A stretch of DNA of 64,000 bases from Mesorhizobium sp. NFR06 (GTDB lineage: Bacteria; Pseudomonadota; Alphaproteobacteria; Rhizobiales; Rhizobiaceae). The notes beneath the pieces are model-generated. The model had not been told where the DNA came from. It searched no databases and was given only the letters and a program-made list of their open reading frames with translations. Of the stretch, positions 25,887 to 33,673 are shown piece after piece. The position numbers and the translations under genes are program-made. The first letter of the stretch is position 1, and each line of letters begins with the position of its first letter. Where the stretch lies: positions 248,001 through 312,000 of the forward strand of contig NZ_FOVT01000005.1 of the NCBI RefSeq assembly GCF_900115245.1, written 5' to 3'.

Positions 25887-27145
25887 TTCGTGTTGCCCCG
25901 GAAAGTCACCGCGAGCTTTTCTAGCCCGTGGAAGTGATAGCTGTCGCGGAAGCGCGGCGCCTCGGCCAGGCGCAACTCCGGCAACCGCTCGAACAGCGTT
26001 TTCAGCGAGACCTGCAGTTCGAGCCTGGCCAGTGGCGCGCCGATGCAGAAATGGATGCCGGCGCCGAAGGAGACATTCTTCTGGTCCGTGCGCGCCGGGT
26101 TGAAAGTGCCAGGCCCGGAAAACGCCAGCGGGTCGTGATTGGCCATGCCGAGCAGCAGCGCCACCATCTCACCGGGCTTGACCAGAATGCCCGGCGAGAC
26201 TTCGATCTCCTCATAGGCGTAGCGCAGGAACATGTGCAGCGGCGCGTCGAAGCGCAGGCATTCCTCGACGGCCGCGACGTTTCTCTCCGGCGTCTCAAAG
26301 AAGCGGCGCGGGTCGCCGCCTTGCGCGAGGATCGAGCGCACCGCGTTGCCGGTCTGGTGCACGGTCGCTTCGTGGCCGGCATTGAGAAGCAGGATGGCCG
26401 ACGAGACCAGCTCGTCTTCCGAAAGCTTCTGGCCGTTGTCGCGCGCCTCGATCAGCAGCGAAAGCAGATCGTCGCCCGGCTTCTTGCGCCTTTCGGCGAC
26501 GTAGCCGCGCAGGAAGGCCGCGAAATCGCGCGCGGCGCGGTTGGCCGTGTCCTCGGTGTCGCGGGTGCGGCCATGCATGTACATGGCGACCATCCGGTGC
26601 GACCAGTCGAGCAGTTGCGGCCCCATCTCGACCGGAACGCCGAGCATCTCGGCAATGATGGTGATCGGCAGCGGCGCGGCGTAGGCCGGCAGAAGGTCGA
26701 CGCCGCCCGGCTCGAAGCGGTCGATCAGCTCTTTGGCCAGCACCTCGACACGTGGCCTGAGCCGCTCGACCTGGCGCGAGACGAAGGCGCGGTTGACCAG
26801 CGTCCGTAGCCTGGTGTGCACAGGCGGCTCGAGCTCCAGCATGGAATTGGCCTCGATCGCGTCGAAGGCAGTCAGGTGCGAGCGATCATCGCCCACGCCG
26901 CGGCTGTCGGGAATCCCGGCCGGGTTCTGGCGCCCGAAGCGGCGGTCGCGCAACAGACGGTTGACGTCGTCGAAGCCGCCGAAACACCAGAACCCGTAGT
27001 CTTCCCAGAAGAAGGCGTTCGACGCGCCATGCAGGAAAGCGTAGGCCTCATAAGGGTTCTGCACAAAAGCCGGCTCGTGCGGGTCGAGCCGCAGGCGGCG
27101 GCCGGTTGGATCAAATGCGAGATAGGCAGGCATCAAATCGGTCAT
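25883..27145 (-). CDS. Cytochrome P450
   Basis: 420-aa soluble bacterial P450. The I-helix oxygen motif is LNAGHEATVHQTGN (about 250-263), the K-helix ExxR is in EECLRF, and the heme-ligand loop is FGAGIHFCIGAPLARLE (about 352-368) with the axial Cys. N-terminus lacks a membrane anchor. Class I bacterial P450s need ferredoxin and reductase; none is nearby. Upstream gene in the unit; the solute-binding-like gene follows with a 4-nt overlap. Substrate unknown. Confidence 0.93.
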   Translation of the reverse strand: MTDLMPAYLAFDPTGRRLRLDPHEPAFVQNPYEAYAFLHGASNAFFWEDYGFWCFGGFDDVNRLLRDRRFGRQNPAGIPDSRGVGDDRSHLTAFDAIEANSMLELEPPVHTRLRTLVNRAFVSRQVERLRPRVEVLAKELIDRFEPGGVDLLPAYAAPLPITIIAEMLGVPVEMGPQLLDWSHRMVAMYMHGRTRDTEDTANRAARDFAAFLRGYVAERRKKPGDDLLSLLIEARDNGQKLSEDELVSSAILLLNAGHEATVHQTGNAVRSILAQGGDPRRFFETPERNVAAVEECLRFDAPLHMFLRYAYEEIEVSPGILVKPGEMVALLLGMANHDPLAFSGPGTFNPARTDQKNVSFGAGIHFCIGAPLARLELQVSLKTLFERLPELRLAEAPRFRDSYHFHGLEKLAVTFRGNTK

Positions 27146-27244
27146 GCCAGACCATTAGCGCGCCTTGTCAGCCCGATGCCAGACCGTATTTTGGCGCCCG
27201 TGAAGCCGAAACGTTGAGCCAGGCGAGCCGGGGTGGATGTCTTG

Positions 27245-28348
27245 ATGAATGTGATCGTCGTTGGCGCAGGCATCGCGGGACTGTCTACCGCCTGGTCGCT
27301 GGTCAGGGCCGGCCATAATGTCTCGATCGTCGAGCAAGGAACCATCCCCAATCCGCTCGCGGCTTCCGGCGACCATCACCGAATCATCCGCCGTGCTTAC
27401 CGCGCCGGCACCGGCTACGGCCAACTGATCAGCGAGGCCTATGAGGCCTGGGATGAGCTGTGGGCCGACCTTGGCGAAAACCACCTCGATCCGCGTGGTT
27501 TCCTTTGCGTCTCGCGAGAGGCGGGCGACGAGGCGGAGGAATATCGCGAGGGATTGGAGGAAGGAAATTTTCCCTTCGAATTGCTCGAACCGGCGGCCGC
27601 GGTGGAGCGCTGGCCGTTCCTCGAAGCAGGCACCTTCCGCTATGCCTATTTTTCCACCGAAGGCGGCGCCTTGCACTGCAGGAAGATCGCAGCCGGCCTG
27701 GCAAGATGGCTGCGCGCCCACGGCGCCAATGTCTATGAAAACAGCAAAGTGGTCGAGATCGACGCCGATGCCGGCCGCATCTTGCTGGAAAGCGGCGAGA
27801 CGATGCAGGCCGATCGCGTCGTGGTGGCGGCCGGTGCCTGGGTGCTGAAGCTGTTTCCGGAACTCGGTGGCGAGTTGAAGATCTTTCGCACCGCGCTTGC
27901 CTATGTCGAACCGCCGGCGGATCTCAAGGCCGCCTGGGAAGCGGCGCCCGTCATCCTCGACGTCGGCGGCGTCACCGATGGCTACATGATCCCGATCACG
28001 CGCGGCGCCGGCATGAAGTTCGGCTCCGGCCTGCACAAGGTGCCGACCAGCGATGCCGACTGGAACCGCCAGCCGGTGCCGGGCGAGGGCGAGGTGATCC
28101 GCAACCTGTTCTCGCCGCCGATCGCCCGCATCACCGAATACAAGGTGACCGAGGTCGTTACCTGCGCCTACACCTTTACCGCCGACGAGAAATTCCTCGC
28201 GCATGAAAAAGGCAAATGCCTGGTCGTCTCCGCCTGTTCCGGCCATGGCTACAAGTTCGGCGCGAGCGTCGGCCGACGTGTCGCCAAGGCCGTCGGGGAC
28301 GGCGACATAGCCAGCCTGAAACGCTGGTTGCGCGCCGAAATGATCTAG
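27245..28348 (+). CDS. FAD-dependent oxidoreductase, sarcosine-oxidase-like
   Basis: 367-aa flavoenzyme of the D-amino-acid oxidase (DAO) superfamily. FAD-binding Rossmann motif VIVVGAGIAGLSTAW at residues 3-17; downstream DHHRIIRRAYRAG and a conserved ending ACSGHGYKFGASVG as in monomeric sarcosine oxidase and N-methyltryptophan oxidase. It would oxidise a secondary or primary amine with O2 to an aldehyde/imine and H2O2. Start ATG 27245 preferred to GTG 27233 since it begins the Rossmann strand. Divergent from the P450 gene; 99-nt gap. Confidence 0.87.
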   Translation: MNVIVVGAGIAGLSTAWSLVRAGHNVSIVEQGTIPNPLAASGDHHRIIRRAYRAGTGYGQLISEAYEAWDELWADLGENHLDPRGFLCVSREAGDEAEEYREGLEEGNFPFELLEPAAAVERWPFLEAGTFRYAYFSTEGGALHCRKIAAGLARWLRAHGANVYENSKVVEIDADAGRILLESGETMQADRVVVAAGAWVLKLFPELGGELKIFRTALAYVEPPADLKAAWEAAPVILDVGGVTDGYMIPITRGAGMKFGSGLHKVPTSDADWNRQPVPGEGEVIRNLFSPPIARITEYKVTEVVTCAYTFTADEKFLAHEKGKCLVVSACSGHGYKFGASVGRRVAKAVGDGDIASLKRWLRAEMI

Positions 28349-28382
28349 CTGGACGGCCGGCTGATTGATCGGCGCGATCGCG

Positions 28383-29111
28383 TCAGTGGCCCGTCTTGAG
28401 AATACTCGCCACCTTGGCGGCGATTGCCGCGTCCAGCGCCGGCCAATTCGCGAGCAGTTCGTGCGGAAAACGGTAGGTGAGGCTGAGATCGTCGCCGACC
28501 TGGATGTCGCGTTCGCAGGGCGCCAACGATTCCTCCGCGCTCGGCCCGCTCAGGCAGCGGGCGACGAACGGACCCTTGCCTGGGCGTTCGGCGACGGCCA
28601 GCACCTCGTTCAGATAGCCTGATTTTTCCGTGAAGGCATAAACCGTCGTGCCGCCCGGACCGGGTGTGCCCGGCTTTTCGATCAGGGCGCTGTAGATCGG
28701 CGCGAAGCGGCCGCTCATGTCGCGCGACATCATTCGCGGCTCGAACGACAGGAAAATGATCTTCCTGGTCGTCGCGTGATTGAAGTCGTCGCGCGCGGCC
28801 GTGCTGTAGCCGTCCATCTCGGGATAGCGCAGGTAGAGGTCAAGTCGCGACGCGATGCCGTCGCGCCTAGCCTGGTCGAAGCGGATGAGGTTTGCCGGCA
28901 CGCTGATCAGATTGTTGCCCATGACGATCCGGCGCACCGTCGCGTCATCCGTGTAGCCGGCCATGGCGATCGACCGGCCGAGCCATTTGCCGCCGACGCT
29001 GATCGCCACCGACAGCAGCGCCAGCGCCGCGAAGACATAGAAGACCCGCTTCATCAAGGTCGAATCGACGACCTCGAAGTCCGGGCTCTCGGCGACGCTT
29101 GCCTCTCTCAT
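28383..29111 (-). CDS. Conserved membrane-anchored hypothetical protein
   Basis: 242-aa protein with one N-terminal membrane segment (about 24-44; VFYVFAALALLSVAISV) and a periplasmic domain. Visible features: YTDDATVRRIVMGNNLISVP, RFDQARRDGIASRLDLYLRYP and the Cys pair in VARCLSGPSAEESLAPCERD, which could form a disulfide. I recognise this as a conserved rhizobial type with no known role. Start ATG 29111 has GGAGA 8 nt before; an in-frame ATG at 29165 is longer. Convergent with the FAD oxidoreductase gene. Confidence 0.6.
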   Translation of the reverse strand: MREASVAESPDFEVVDSTLMKRVFYVFAALALLSVAISVGGKWLGRSIAMAGYTDDATVRRIVMGNNLISVPANLIRFDQARRDGIASRLDLYLRYPEMDGYSTAARDDFNHATTRKIIFLSFEPRMMSRDMSGRFAPIYSALIEKPGTPGPGGTTVYAFTEKSGYLNEVLAVAERPGKGPFVARCLSGPSAEESLAPCERDIQVGDDLSLTYRFPHELLANWPALDAAIAAKVASILKTGH

Positions 29112-29221
29112 TCGCATTTCTCCGATCCGCCTACCTGTCCTTGGGCGGCACAAGCTGCGCGGCATGGCTCTTGCAGCGCGTTGGCACGACTGTGCGTTTT
29201 CATGGTAAATGGTTGGTAAAC

Positions 29222-29566
29222 ATGGCTCCCGTTGTGCTTGTTCTTTACGCTTTTGCGGTTTGTCTCACGGCTTGCGGGCTGGCCGGATCGGTCATGGAAC
29301 TGCTGTCCGGCCGACGCCTGGCCTTTGCTGAACCTTACGTTTCGCCGCTCCATATCCTGCGGTCGCTCGCGGCAACCGCTTGCGCCGGGCCGTTCATGCT
29401 CACCAACGAGGCTTTGGCCGCCAGGCGCGAGGGCCGCATCGGCACGATGGCGCTGCTGTCCTGCGGCTGCACGGCCATTGCCTGGGCGCTGGCGCTCGGC
29501 GTCGTGCTGATCGCCATTGCATCCTGGGCGACCGCCAACTTAGGGTCTTTCGAATTCTCTGGTTGA
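29222..29566 (+). CDS. Small membrane protein of unknown function
   Basis: 114-aa inner-membrane protein with about three hydrophobic segments (VVLVLYAFAVCLTACGLAG, LHILRSLAATACAGPFML, ALLSCGCTAIAWALALGVVLIAIASW). No known domain found by eye. It lies 18 nt before the gamma carbonic anhydrase gene and is probably in one transcript with it. ATG 29222 has only a weak ribosome binding site. Membrane topology is clear; function is not. Confidence 0.6.
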   Translation: MAPVVLVLYAFAVCLTACGLAGSVMELLSGRRLAFAEPYVSPLHILRSLAATACAGPFMLTNEALAARREGRIGTMALLSCGCTAIAWALALGVVLIAIASWATANLGSFEFSG

Positions 29567-29584
29567 GACGATTCGGAGACGAAA

Positions 29585-30112
29585 ATGCCGGTCTATGCGA
29601 TCGATGGGAAAGCGCCACAGTTCGAGGATGCCGATACGAACTGGATTGCGCCGGACGCCACCCTGATCGGCAATATCCGGATCGGCCGCAACGCCGGCTT
29701 CTGGTTCGGCGTCGTCATCCGCGGCGATGGCGAGCTCATTGCGATCGGCGCCGACACCAACGTGCAGGAACATACGATCATGCACACCGATCCGGGCTTT
29801 GCGCTGACCATCGGCGAAGGCTGCACGATCGGCCACAGGGCGCTGCTGCATGGCTGCACGATCGGCGACAACAGCCTGATCGGCATGGGCGCCATCGTGC
29901 TGAACGGCGCCAGGATCGGCAACAACTCGCTGGTGGGCGCCGGCGCCCTGGTGACGGAGAACAAGGTTTTTCCCGACAATTCGCTGATCGTCGGCTCGCC
30001 CGCCAAGGTGATAAGGACGCTGGACGAAACGGCGATAGAGCGGCTGCGCGTCTCCGCCGCCCACTATGTCGCCAACGCCAAACGCTTCAAGGCCAAGCTG
30101 AAGACGGTGTGA
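29585..30112 (+). CDS. Gamma-class carbonic anhydrase-like protein
   Basis: 175-aa left-handed beta-helix protein. Hexapeptide repeats dominate residues 20-140. Metal-binding His residues of the gamma-CA family appear in NVQEHTIMHTD (two His) and GEGCTIGHRALLHGC (His). YrdA/PaaY-like. Expected to bind Zn or Fe and hydrate CO2, or to act as a ligand-binding trimer as many of these proteins do. Follows the small membrane protein gene by 18 nt. Confidence 0.88.
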   Translation: MPVYAIDGKAPQFEDADTNWIAPDATLIGNIRIGRNAGFWFGVVIRGDGELIAIGADTNVQEHTIMHTDPGFALTIGEGCTIGHRALLHGCTIGDNSLIGMGAIVLNGARIGNNSLVGAGALVTENKVFPDNSLIVGSPAKVIRTLDETAIERLRVSAAHYVANAKRFKAKLKTV

Positions 30113-30134
30113 CGGCGGCGGGTTGCCTCGCGCA

Positions 30135-30713
30135 TCATCGTAGCACGCGACTCATCGCTTCACGCAGCAGGGAAGCACCGGTTTCGAACCCGGCCTCTTC
30201 TGCGCCTTCCAGTGCCGTCTCATAATCGTCGATGCGGGTCTTCAGCGACGGGTCGGCGCCTGAGAGAAGCAGCAGGCGGATCGATTCGGCATCCCGCCGG
30301 GACACTGCATAATGCAGGGGCGTCCAATCGTTCACGCCGCGCATATCCGGATCGGCGCCATGCGCGAGCAGGATACGGACGACTTCCAGCCGGTCCGGCC
30401 GTTCCGTCGACAACGCGGCAATGATCGAGGGAAAGCCGGCAAGATCCTCATAATTCGGGTTTGAACCGGCATCGAGCAAGGCGGTGATGAACGTGGTCGG
30501 GCTCCAGTAGATGGCATATTCCAGCGGATGGCCAAGGCCGAGCTCGAACGGCATTCTCTCGTCGAACCAGCGCGCCCAACCACCGAATATCCTGCCAAGG
30601 CCCTCGAAATCACCGGCCTTGAAGGCTTCGTCTATCGCCTTGAACAACCGGTGTCGGGCACCGCGATCCTCAGGGACTTCCAGCATCGCCTTCTTCCGCA
30701 ATGAATGGCCCAT
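30135..30713 (-). CDS. Ankyrin repeat protein
   Basis: 192-aa cytoplasmic protein with three to four ankyrin repeats (about 55-180), most clearly RLEVVRILLAHGADPDMRGVN (split by the loop) and DWTPLHYAVSRRDAESIRLLLLSGADPS. A leading region (about 1-45) is unrelated. Bacterial ankyrin proteins act in protein contacts; no partner can be named here. Start ATG 30713 preceded by GGGAG; an in-frame ATG at 30797 is possible. Confidence 0.8.
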   Translation of the reverse strand: MGHSLRKKAMLEVPEDRGARHRLFKAIDEAFKAGDFEGLGRIFGGWARWFDERMPFELGLGHPLEYAIYWSPTTFITALLDAGSNPNYEDLAGFPSIIAALSTERPDRLEVVRILLAHGADPDMRGVNDWTPLHYAVSRRDAESIRLLLLSGADPSLKTRIDDYETALEGAEEAGFETGASLLREAMSRVLR

Positions 30714-30821
30714 ACTGCTCCCGTCTGCTCCGATCCGAAAGCGGTCCTGCGTGACACGCCGTCGGCCATGATGGACCCACCACGACGGACTCACCACGAC
30801 AGACTCAAGGCAGAAAATGGC

Positions 30822-30852
30822 GGAGCCGGCCCCGGGGACGGGGGCCGGCTCC
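30822..30852. terminator. Strong hairpin between ankyrin and cysteine peptidase genes
   Basis: Perfect 12-bp stem GGAGCCGGCCCC / GGGGCCGGCTCC with a 7-nt loop. On the minus strand it follows the cysteine peptidase gene by about 150 nt and is followed by a short T-containing stretch (CCATTTTCT). Probable terminator, but could be a repeat element. Nothing else recognised in the 287-bp gap 30714-31000. Confidence 0.5.
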
Positions 30853-31000
30853 TAAAACCCGGTCGTTGGGGACGGGGAGGGTGGGGACTCGACCGGGCTT
30901 TCTTCCTAAGCGCGCCGCGTCAAGGCGGCGTGCTTGTCCTCGATGCGCATGCCGCGATCGAAAAATCGCTGTGGACTTCCGGGCGACATGCTTGGCGCCC

Positions 31001-31606
31001 TTAGCGGACGCTGGCGACCGCGGCGTCGCGGCCGTCGTTGATGGTAACCCAAACGCCAGAATTCTCGGTCGATTGACGCTTGAGGTAGGTGTAGACGGTG
31101 TCGTTCCAGGCGAGCACTTTCGGCTCGAGATTGTCGAGGATGTACTCGCCGAGGTTGGTGCGCACGGTCAGCACCGCATGACCGTCGCCATTCGGCTGGC
31201 GCACCACCGTCATCAACAGGTCACCGGCCGGAACCCCTACGGCCATCAGCTCGCGCCGCTTCTCCAGTCCATAGTCCTCGCAATCGCCATAGCCGTTGAC
31301 CGGATAGGCCCAGTATTCCTCGACGCCGTAATTCTCCATGTCGGTGCGTGGCTTGACGCGGGTGTTGACCGAATTGTTGACGTTGACGATCGTCGTCCAC
31401 AGCTTGCGCGTCAGTTCGACCGGCGCCCCCTTCGGCGTCCGCTGGTTGCATTCGGCCGGAATGCGCTGGCAGAAATCATAGTGACCGACGGGCTGGGTGG
31501 TGCGGCCACCCGTATGCATGAAAGCCGGTCCTGCGCTTGCCGTCCCCCACGCGGAAAGCTGCATCGCCATTGCCAAGAGCAACAGCTTGCCCCTCGTCAT
31601 TTTCAT
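31001..31606 (-). CDS. Transglutaminase-like cysteine peptidase (BTLCP, LapG-like)
   Basis: 201-aa periplasmic protease. A signal peptide (1-25, ending TASA) precedes the bacterial transglutaminase-like cysteine proteinase domain: catalytic Cys in YGDCEDYGL (about 109), His in GDGHAVLTV (about 142), Asp in YILDNLEP (about 156). Relatives include Pseudomonas LapG, which cleaves surface adhesins under c-di-GMP control through LapD. No LapD or adhesin gene is in the window. In rhizobia such proteins are common secreted enzymes of unknown substrate. The start lies just behind a hairpin that covers its ribosome binding site. A PilZ gene precedes it in the same direction. Confidence 0.85.
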   Translation of the reverse strand: MKMTRGKLLLLAMAMQLSAWGTASAGPAFMHTGGRTTQPVGHYDFCQRIPAECNQRTPKGAPVELTRKLWTTIVNVNNSVNTRVKPRTDMENYGVEEYWAYPVNGYGDCEDYGLEKRRELMAVGVPAGDLLMTVVRQPNGDGHAVLTVRTNLGEYILDNLEPKVLAWNDTVYTYLKRQSTENSGVWVTINDGRDAAVASVR

Positions 31607-31612
31607 AGTGGT

Positions 31613-31634
31613 AGTCTCCCCGTTTGAGGAGACT
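31613..31634 (-). promoter_or_regulatory. Hairpin covering the cysteine peptidase ribosome binding site
   Basis: On the minus strand AGTCTCC-N8-GGAGACT is a perfect 7-bp stem. Its 3' arm GGGGAGACT holds the probable Shine-Dalgarno sequence, 6-10 nt before ATG 31606. The AT-rich stretch 31640-31720 further upstream is likely to hold the promoter. Confidence 0.55.
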
Positions 31635-31813
31635 GTGCCACGTTGGGATTTATTTGACGCAAAAACCCGAAGTAGTTATTGAGTAAAACGCCAGTAGAAT
31701 AAACATAAAATTTGAACTATCGCGATCCTGGATTGTTCAGATTTCGCCCGGCTCGCGGGACGTTTCGACGGCGCTGGGCAGCCTGTCCGACCTGCCAAAG
31801 CAAGGCAACAAAA

Positions 31814-31835
31814 AACCGGCCGCTAACGGCCGGTT
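31814..31835 (-). terminator. Intrinsic terminator of the PilZ gene
   Basis: 9-bp stem AACCGGCCG / CGGCCGGTT with loop CTAA, followed on the minus strand by a run of six T. Lies 25 nt after the PilZ stop. Confidence 0.9.
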
Positions 31836-31860
31836 TGCTTCGATTGCGGTGCGGCCCGCG

Positions 31861-32478
31861 TCAGGCCCGCGGCGCGTTGAATTCCTGATCGAGAGTTTCC
31901 GGTCGCTGGATGACGGCGAACTCGATGGCGACGCCGTCCTCGAAATGGCGCACCACCTGACCGCGCATCGTCCCGAGCATGACCTGGACGCCGATCGCCG
32001 GCTTGACGTCGATTTCGACTGCCGCGCCGGAGAGCGACAGGTCGATGATGCGGCACTGATACTGGCGTCCGTCGACGAGTTGCAGAACGCTCGTCGGATT
32101 GCGCGGCGCCACGCGCTCGTGGCGACGGTCCTCGGGCAGGTCGAGCTCATGCTTGTTGGCAAGCCAGGTGAGCTGCGCGGCAAGCTTGTCCTTCTTGCGA
32201 TCCGAGGCGATGACGGTCATGGCGAAACCGTCTTGCGAAGTGCGCGTCACGACGCCTTCGACACGGCCGATATGATCGATATAGGCGATGACCTTTTCGC
32301 CCGGCATGCCGATGCGGTCCGTGCGCAGTGCAACATTGCCGGGTGACATGTCGATCACCTGGCATGGATGCTCGGTGCGGTCTTCCAGCATGAAGCGCCC
32401 GTAAATCTTGACACGGACACGCTGAAAGTTGCGCCGTTCAGCTCGTGACGGTGCATATTCTACCGCCGCTGACCTCAT
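31861..32478 (-). CDS. Tandem PilZ-domain protein
   Basis: 205-aa cytoplasmic protein with two PilZ domains, likely to bind c-di-GMP. Domain 1 (about 12-95) has the RxxxR type RRNFQR but an altered second motif (DMSPGNV, no G at the sixth place). Domain 2 (about 115-195) has RRHER and the canonical DLSLSG (D/NxSxxG). So domain 2 is the better candidate for binding the nucleotide. Followed by an intrinsic terminator. Located between a PAS gene and a LapG-like peptidase on the same strand, which hints at surface or motility control but no target is evident. Confidence 0.88.
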   Translation of the reverse strand: MRSAAVEYAPSRAERRNFQRVRVKIYGRFMLEDRTEHPCQVIDMSPGNVALRTDRIGMPGEKVIAYIDHIGRVEGVVTRTSQDGFAMTVIASDRKKDKLAAQLTWLANKHELDLPEDRRHERVAPRNPTSVLQLVDGRQYQCRIIDLSLSGAAVEIDVKPAIGVQVMLGTMRGQVVRHFEDGVAIEFAVIQRPETLDQEFNAPRA

Positions 32479-32649
32479 GACTGCCTACACCCTGTTGGCA
32501 TTCCGCGCGACGATGCGAGGAATTTCCCGCAAAAACTACAGCGAAGCAGGTTAACAAACGGGAAAAGTCGGCCGCGAATGCTTACGTCGGAAGGCTGTCA
32601 CCAAGCGCAAAAGCCAACAGCTGGCCAGGCAAATACCCCGCGTCCGAGC

Positions 32650-33288
32650 TCATTCGTGACGCCCGCCGTCGAAGACGACGAGATGACGGATGCGTCGCAC
32701 GCGACCGAGCGCCGAGATGGTTTCGGGGGGCTCGAATTCGGTCGGAACGAGCGAGGGAACATCGATCGCCGGCCGGTTCTTCAGGAACATCGGCTCCTTC
32801 TCGGGGTCTATCACCCGGATCGTGTCGATGAGCGCGTCGGCGAGCGGGTCGGCGCCGAGCCAGAACGGCCTGTCGGCGGTGCTGATGATGCCAAGGCAGC
32901 GCTGGTTCTCGGCGCCCCCGTCCAACGGCAGCGCCAGCAGTTCGAAATTGTTGGAACGCCCGTTGCGGCTGAACCCTTCATAGGTCATCAGCAGAACCGA
33001 TTTCTGATCGAAAACGCCTTGCATAAGCCGCGACACCAGCCGCTGGTCCTTCTCGCGCCAGAGCGAAGGAAAGGAGAAGCCCTTGAGCTCCCGGCCGTAA
33101 TAGGCGCAGAGCCTTGTTCCGGCGAGCCGGAACACCGCCTGGCCACGCGTGTCGCGCTCGAGGATGAAAGTATCGGCCAAAAGCGACTTGATGTCGGCCG
33201 GCTCCACTTCCGATCGTTTCGGGGCGAGGCGGCCATCACGCAGCTCGTTCCAATATTGGAACAGCGCGATCGATCCTTTTTCTTTCAT
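32650..33288 (-). CDS. PAS-domain protein (PAS_5 type)
   Basis: 212-aa protein made of a single PAS_5-like domain (about 8-165): FQYWNELRDGR, PADIKSLLADTFILE, FRLAGTRLCAYYGRELKG and RCLGIISTADRPFWLG. This is a conserved alphaproteobacterial family without attached output domain. It may sense a ligand or redox state and signal by contact with another protein. Start ATG 33288 (GGA upstream) preferred over 33306. No kinase is nearby. Confidence 0.82.
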   Translation of the reverse strand: MKEKGSIALFQYWNELRDGRLAPKRSEVEPADIKSLLADTFILERDTRGQAVFRLAGTRLCAYYGRELKGFSFPSLWREKDQRLVSRLMQGVFDQKSVLLMTYEGFSRNGRSNNFELLALPLDGGAENQRCLGIISTADRPFWLGADPLADALIDTIRVIDPEKEPMFLKNRPAIDVPSLVPTEFEPPETISALGRVRRIRHLVVFDGGRHE

Positions 33289-33428
33289 TTTCGTTCCGCT
33301 CCGCACAATCTGTCTTTTGATGTCCCATCGGCGAACAGACAGGGCGCCCTCCGATGACCTTCATGCGGTGCGGAGCAGGATGCGTGCCAGTATCGTTAAC
33401 GTTTGTTCACGCCTCGGGGTCGTTAAGG

Positions 33429-33444
33429 TTAACAAGTGGTTTAC
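33429..33444 (+). promoter_or_regulatory. CtrA-like half-site pair
   Basis: TTAA-CAAGTGG-TTTAC at 33429-33444 is one base away from the CtrA consensus TTAA-N7-TTAA(C). Sits in a 385-bp gene-free stretch ahead of the rhomboid gene and upstream of a strong terminator. Suggestive only. Confidence 0.3.
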
Positions 33445-33590
33445 GTTGCGCATGGCCGAGGCCTGTGGCACATCAAAACCACTCCAAAAAGGTCGTTTCA
33501 GCAGCGATCGGCAGCATTTCAGTCAAGGGTTTATGGGGAGCAGGGGGCTCGACCGGCCGTTCAGGGAAATCCTGGACGGCCTTCTTTTTT
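33445..33590 (+). ncRNA. Candidate small RNA ending at an orphan intrinsic terminator
   Basis: The plus strand carries a strong terminator at 33555-33590, but no open reading frame precedes it between the divergent PAS gene and this point (33289-33554). A transcript beginning near 33445 would be about 145 nt long. No similarity to a named RNA is claimed. The 5' end is a guess; only the terminator is well supported. Confidence 0.4.
33555..33590 (+). terminator. Intrinsic terminator without an upstream gene
   Basis: 11-bp stem GGCCGTTCAGG / CCTGGACGGCC (one G-U) with loop GAAAT, followed by TTCTTTTTT. Strong by shape; directed toward the rhomboid gene, 84 nt ahead of its start. Confidence 0.85.
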
Positions 33591-33673
33591 GATTCGCCCC
33601 TGTTCTGATTCGGCTGGTTTCCAATCGGCACTGTGGCGATTCGCTGTTTGTGATTCGAAAGGGCGTGATCTAC

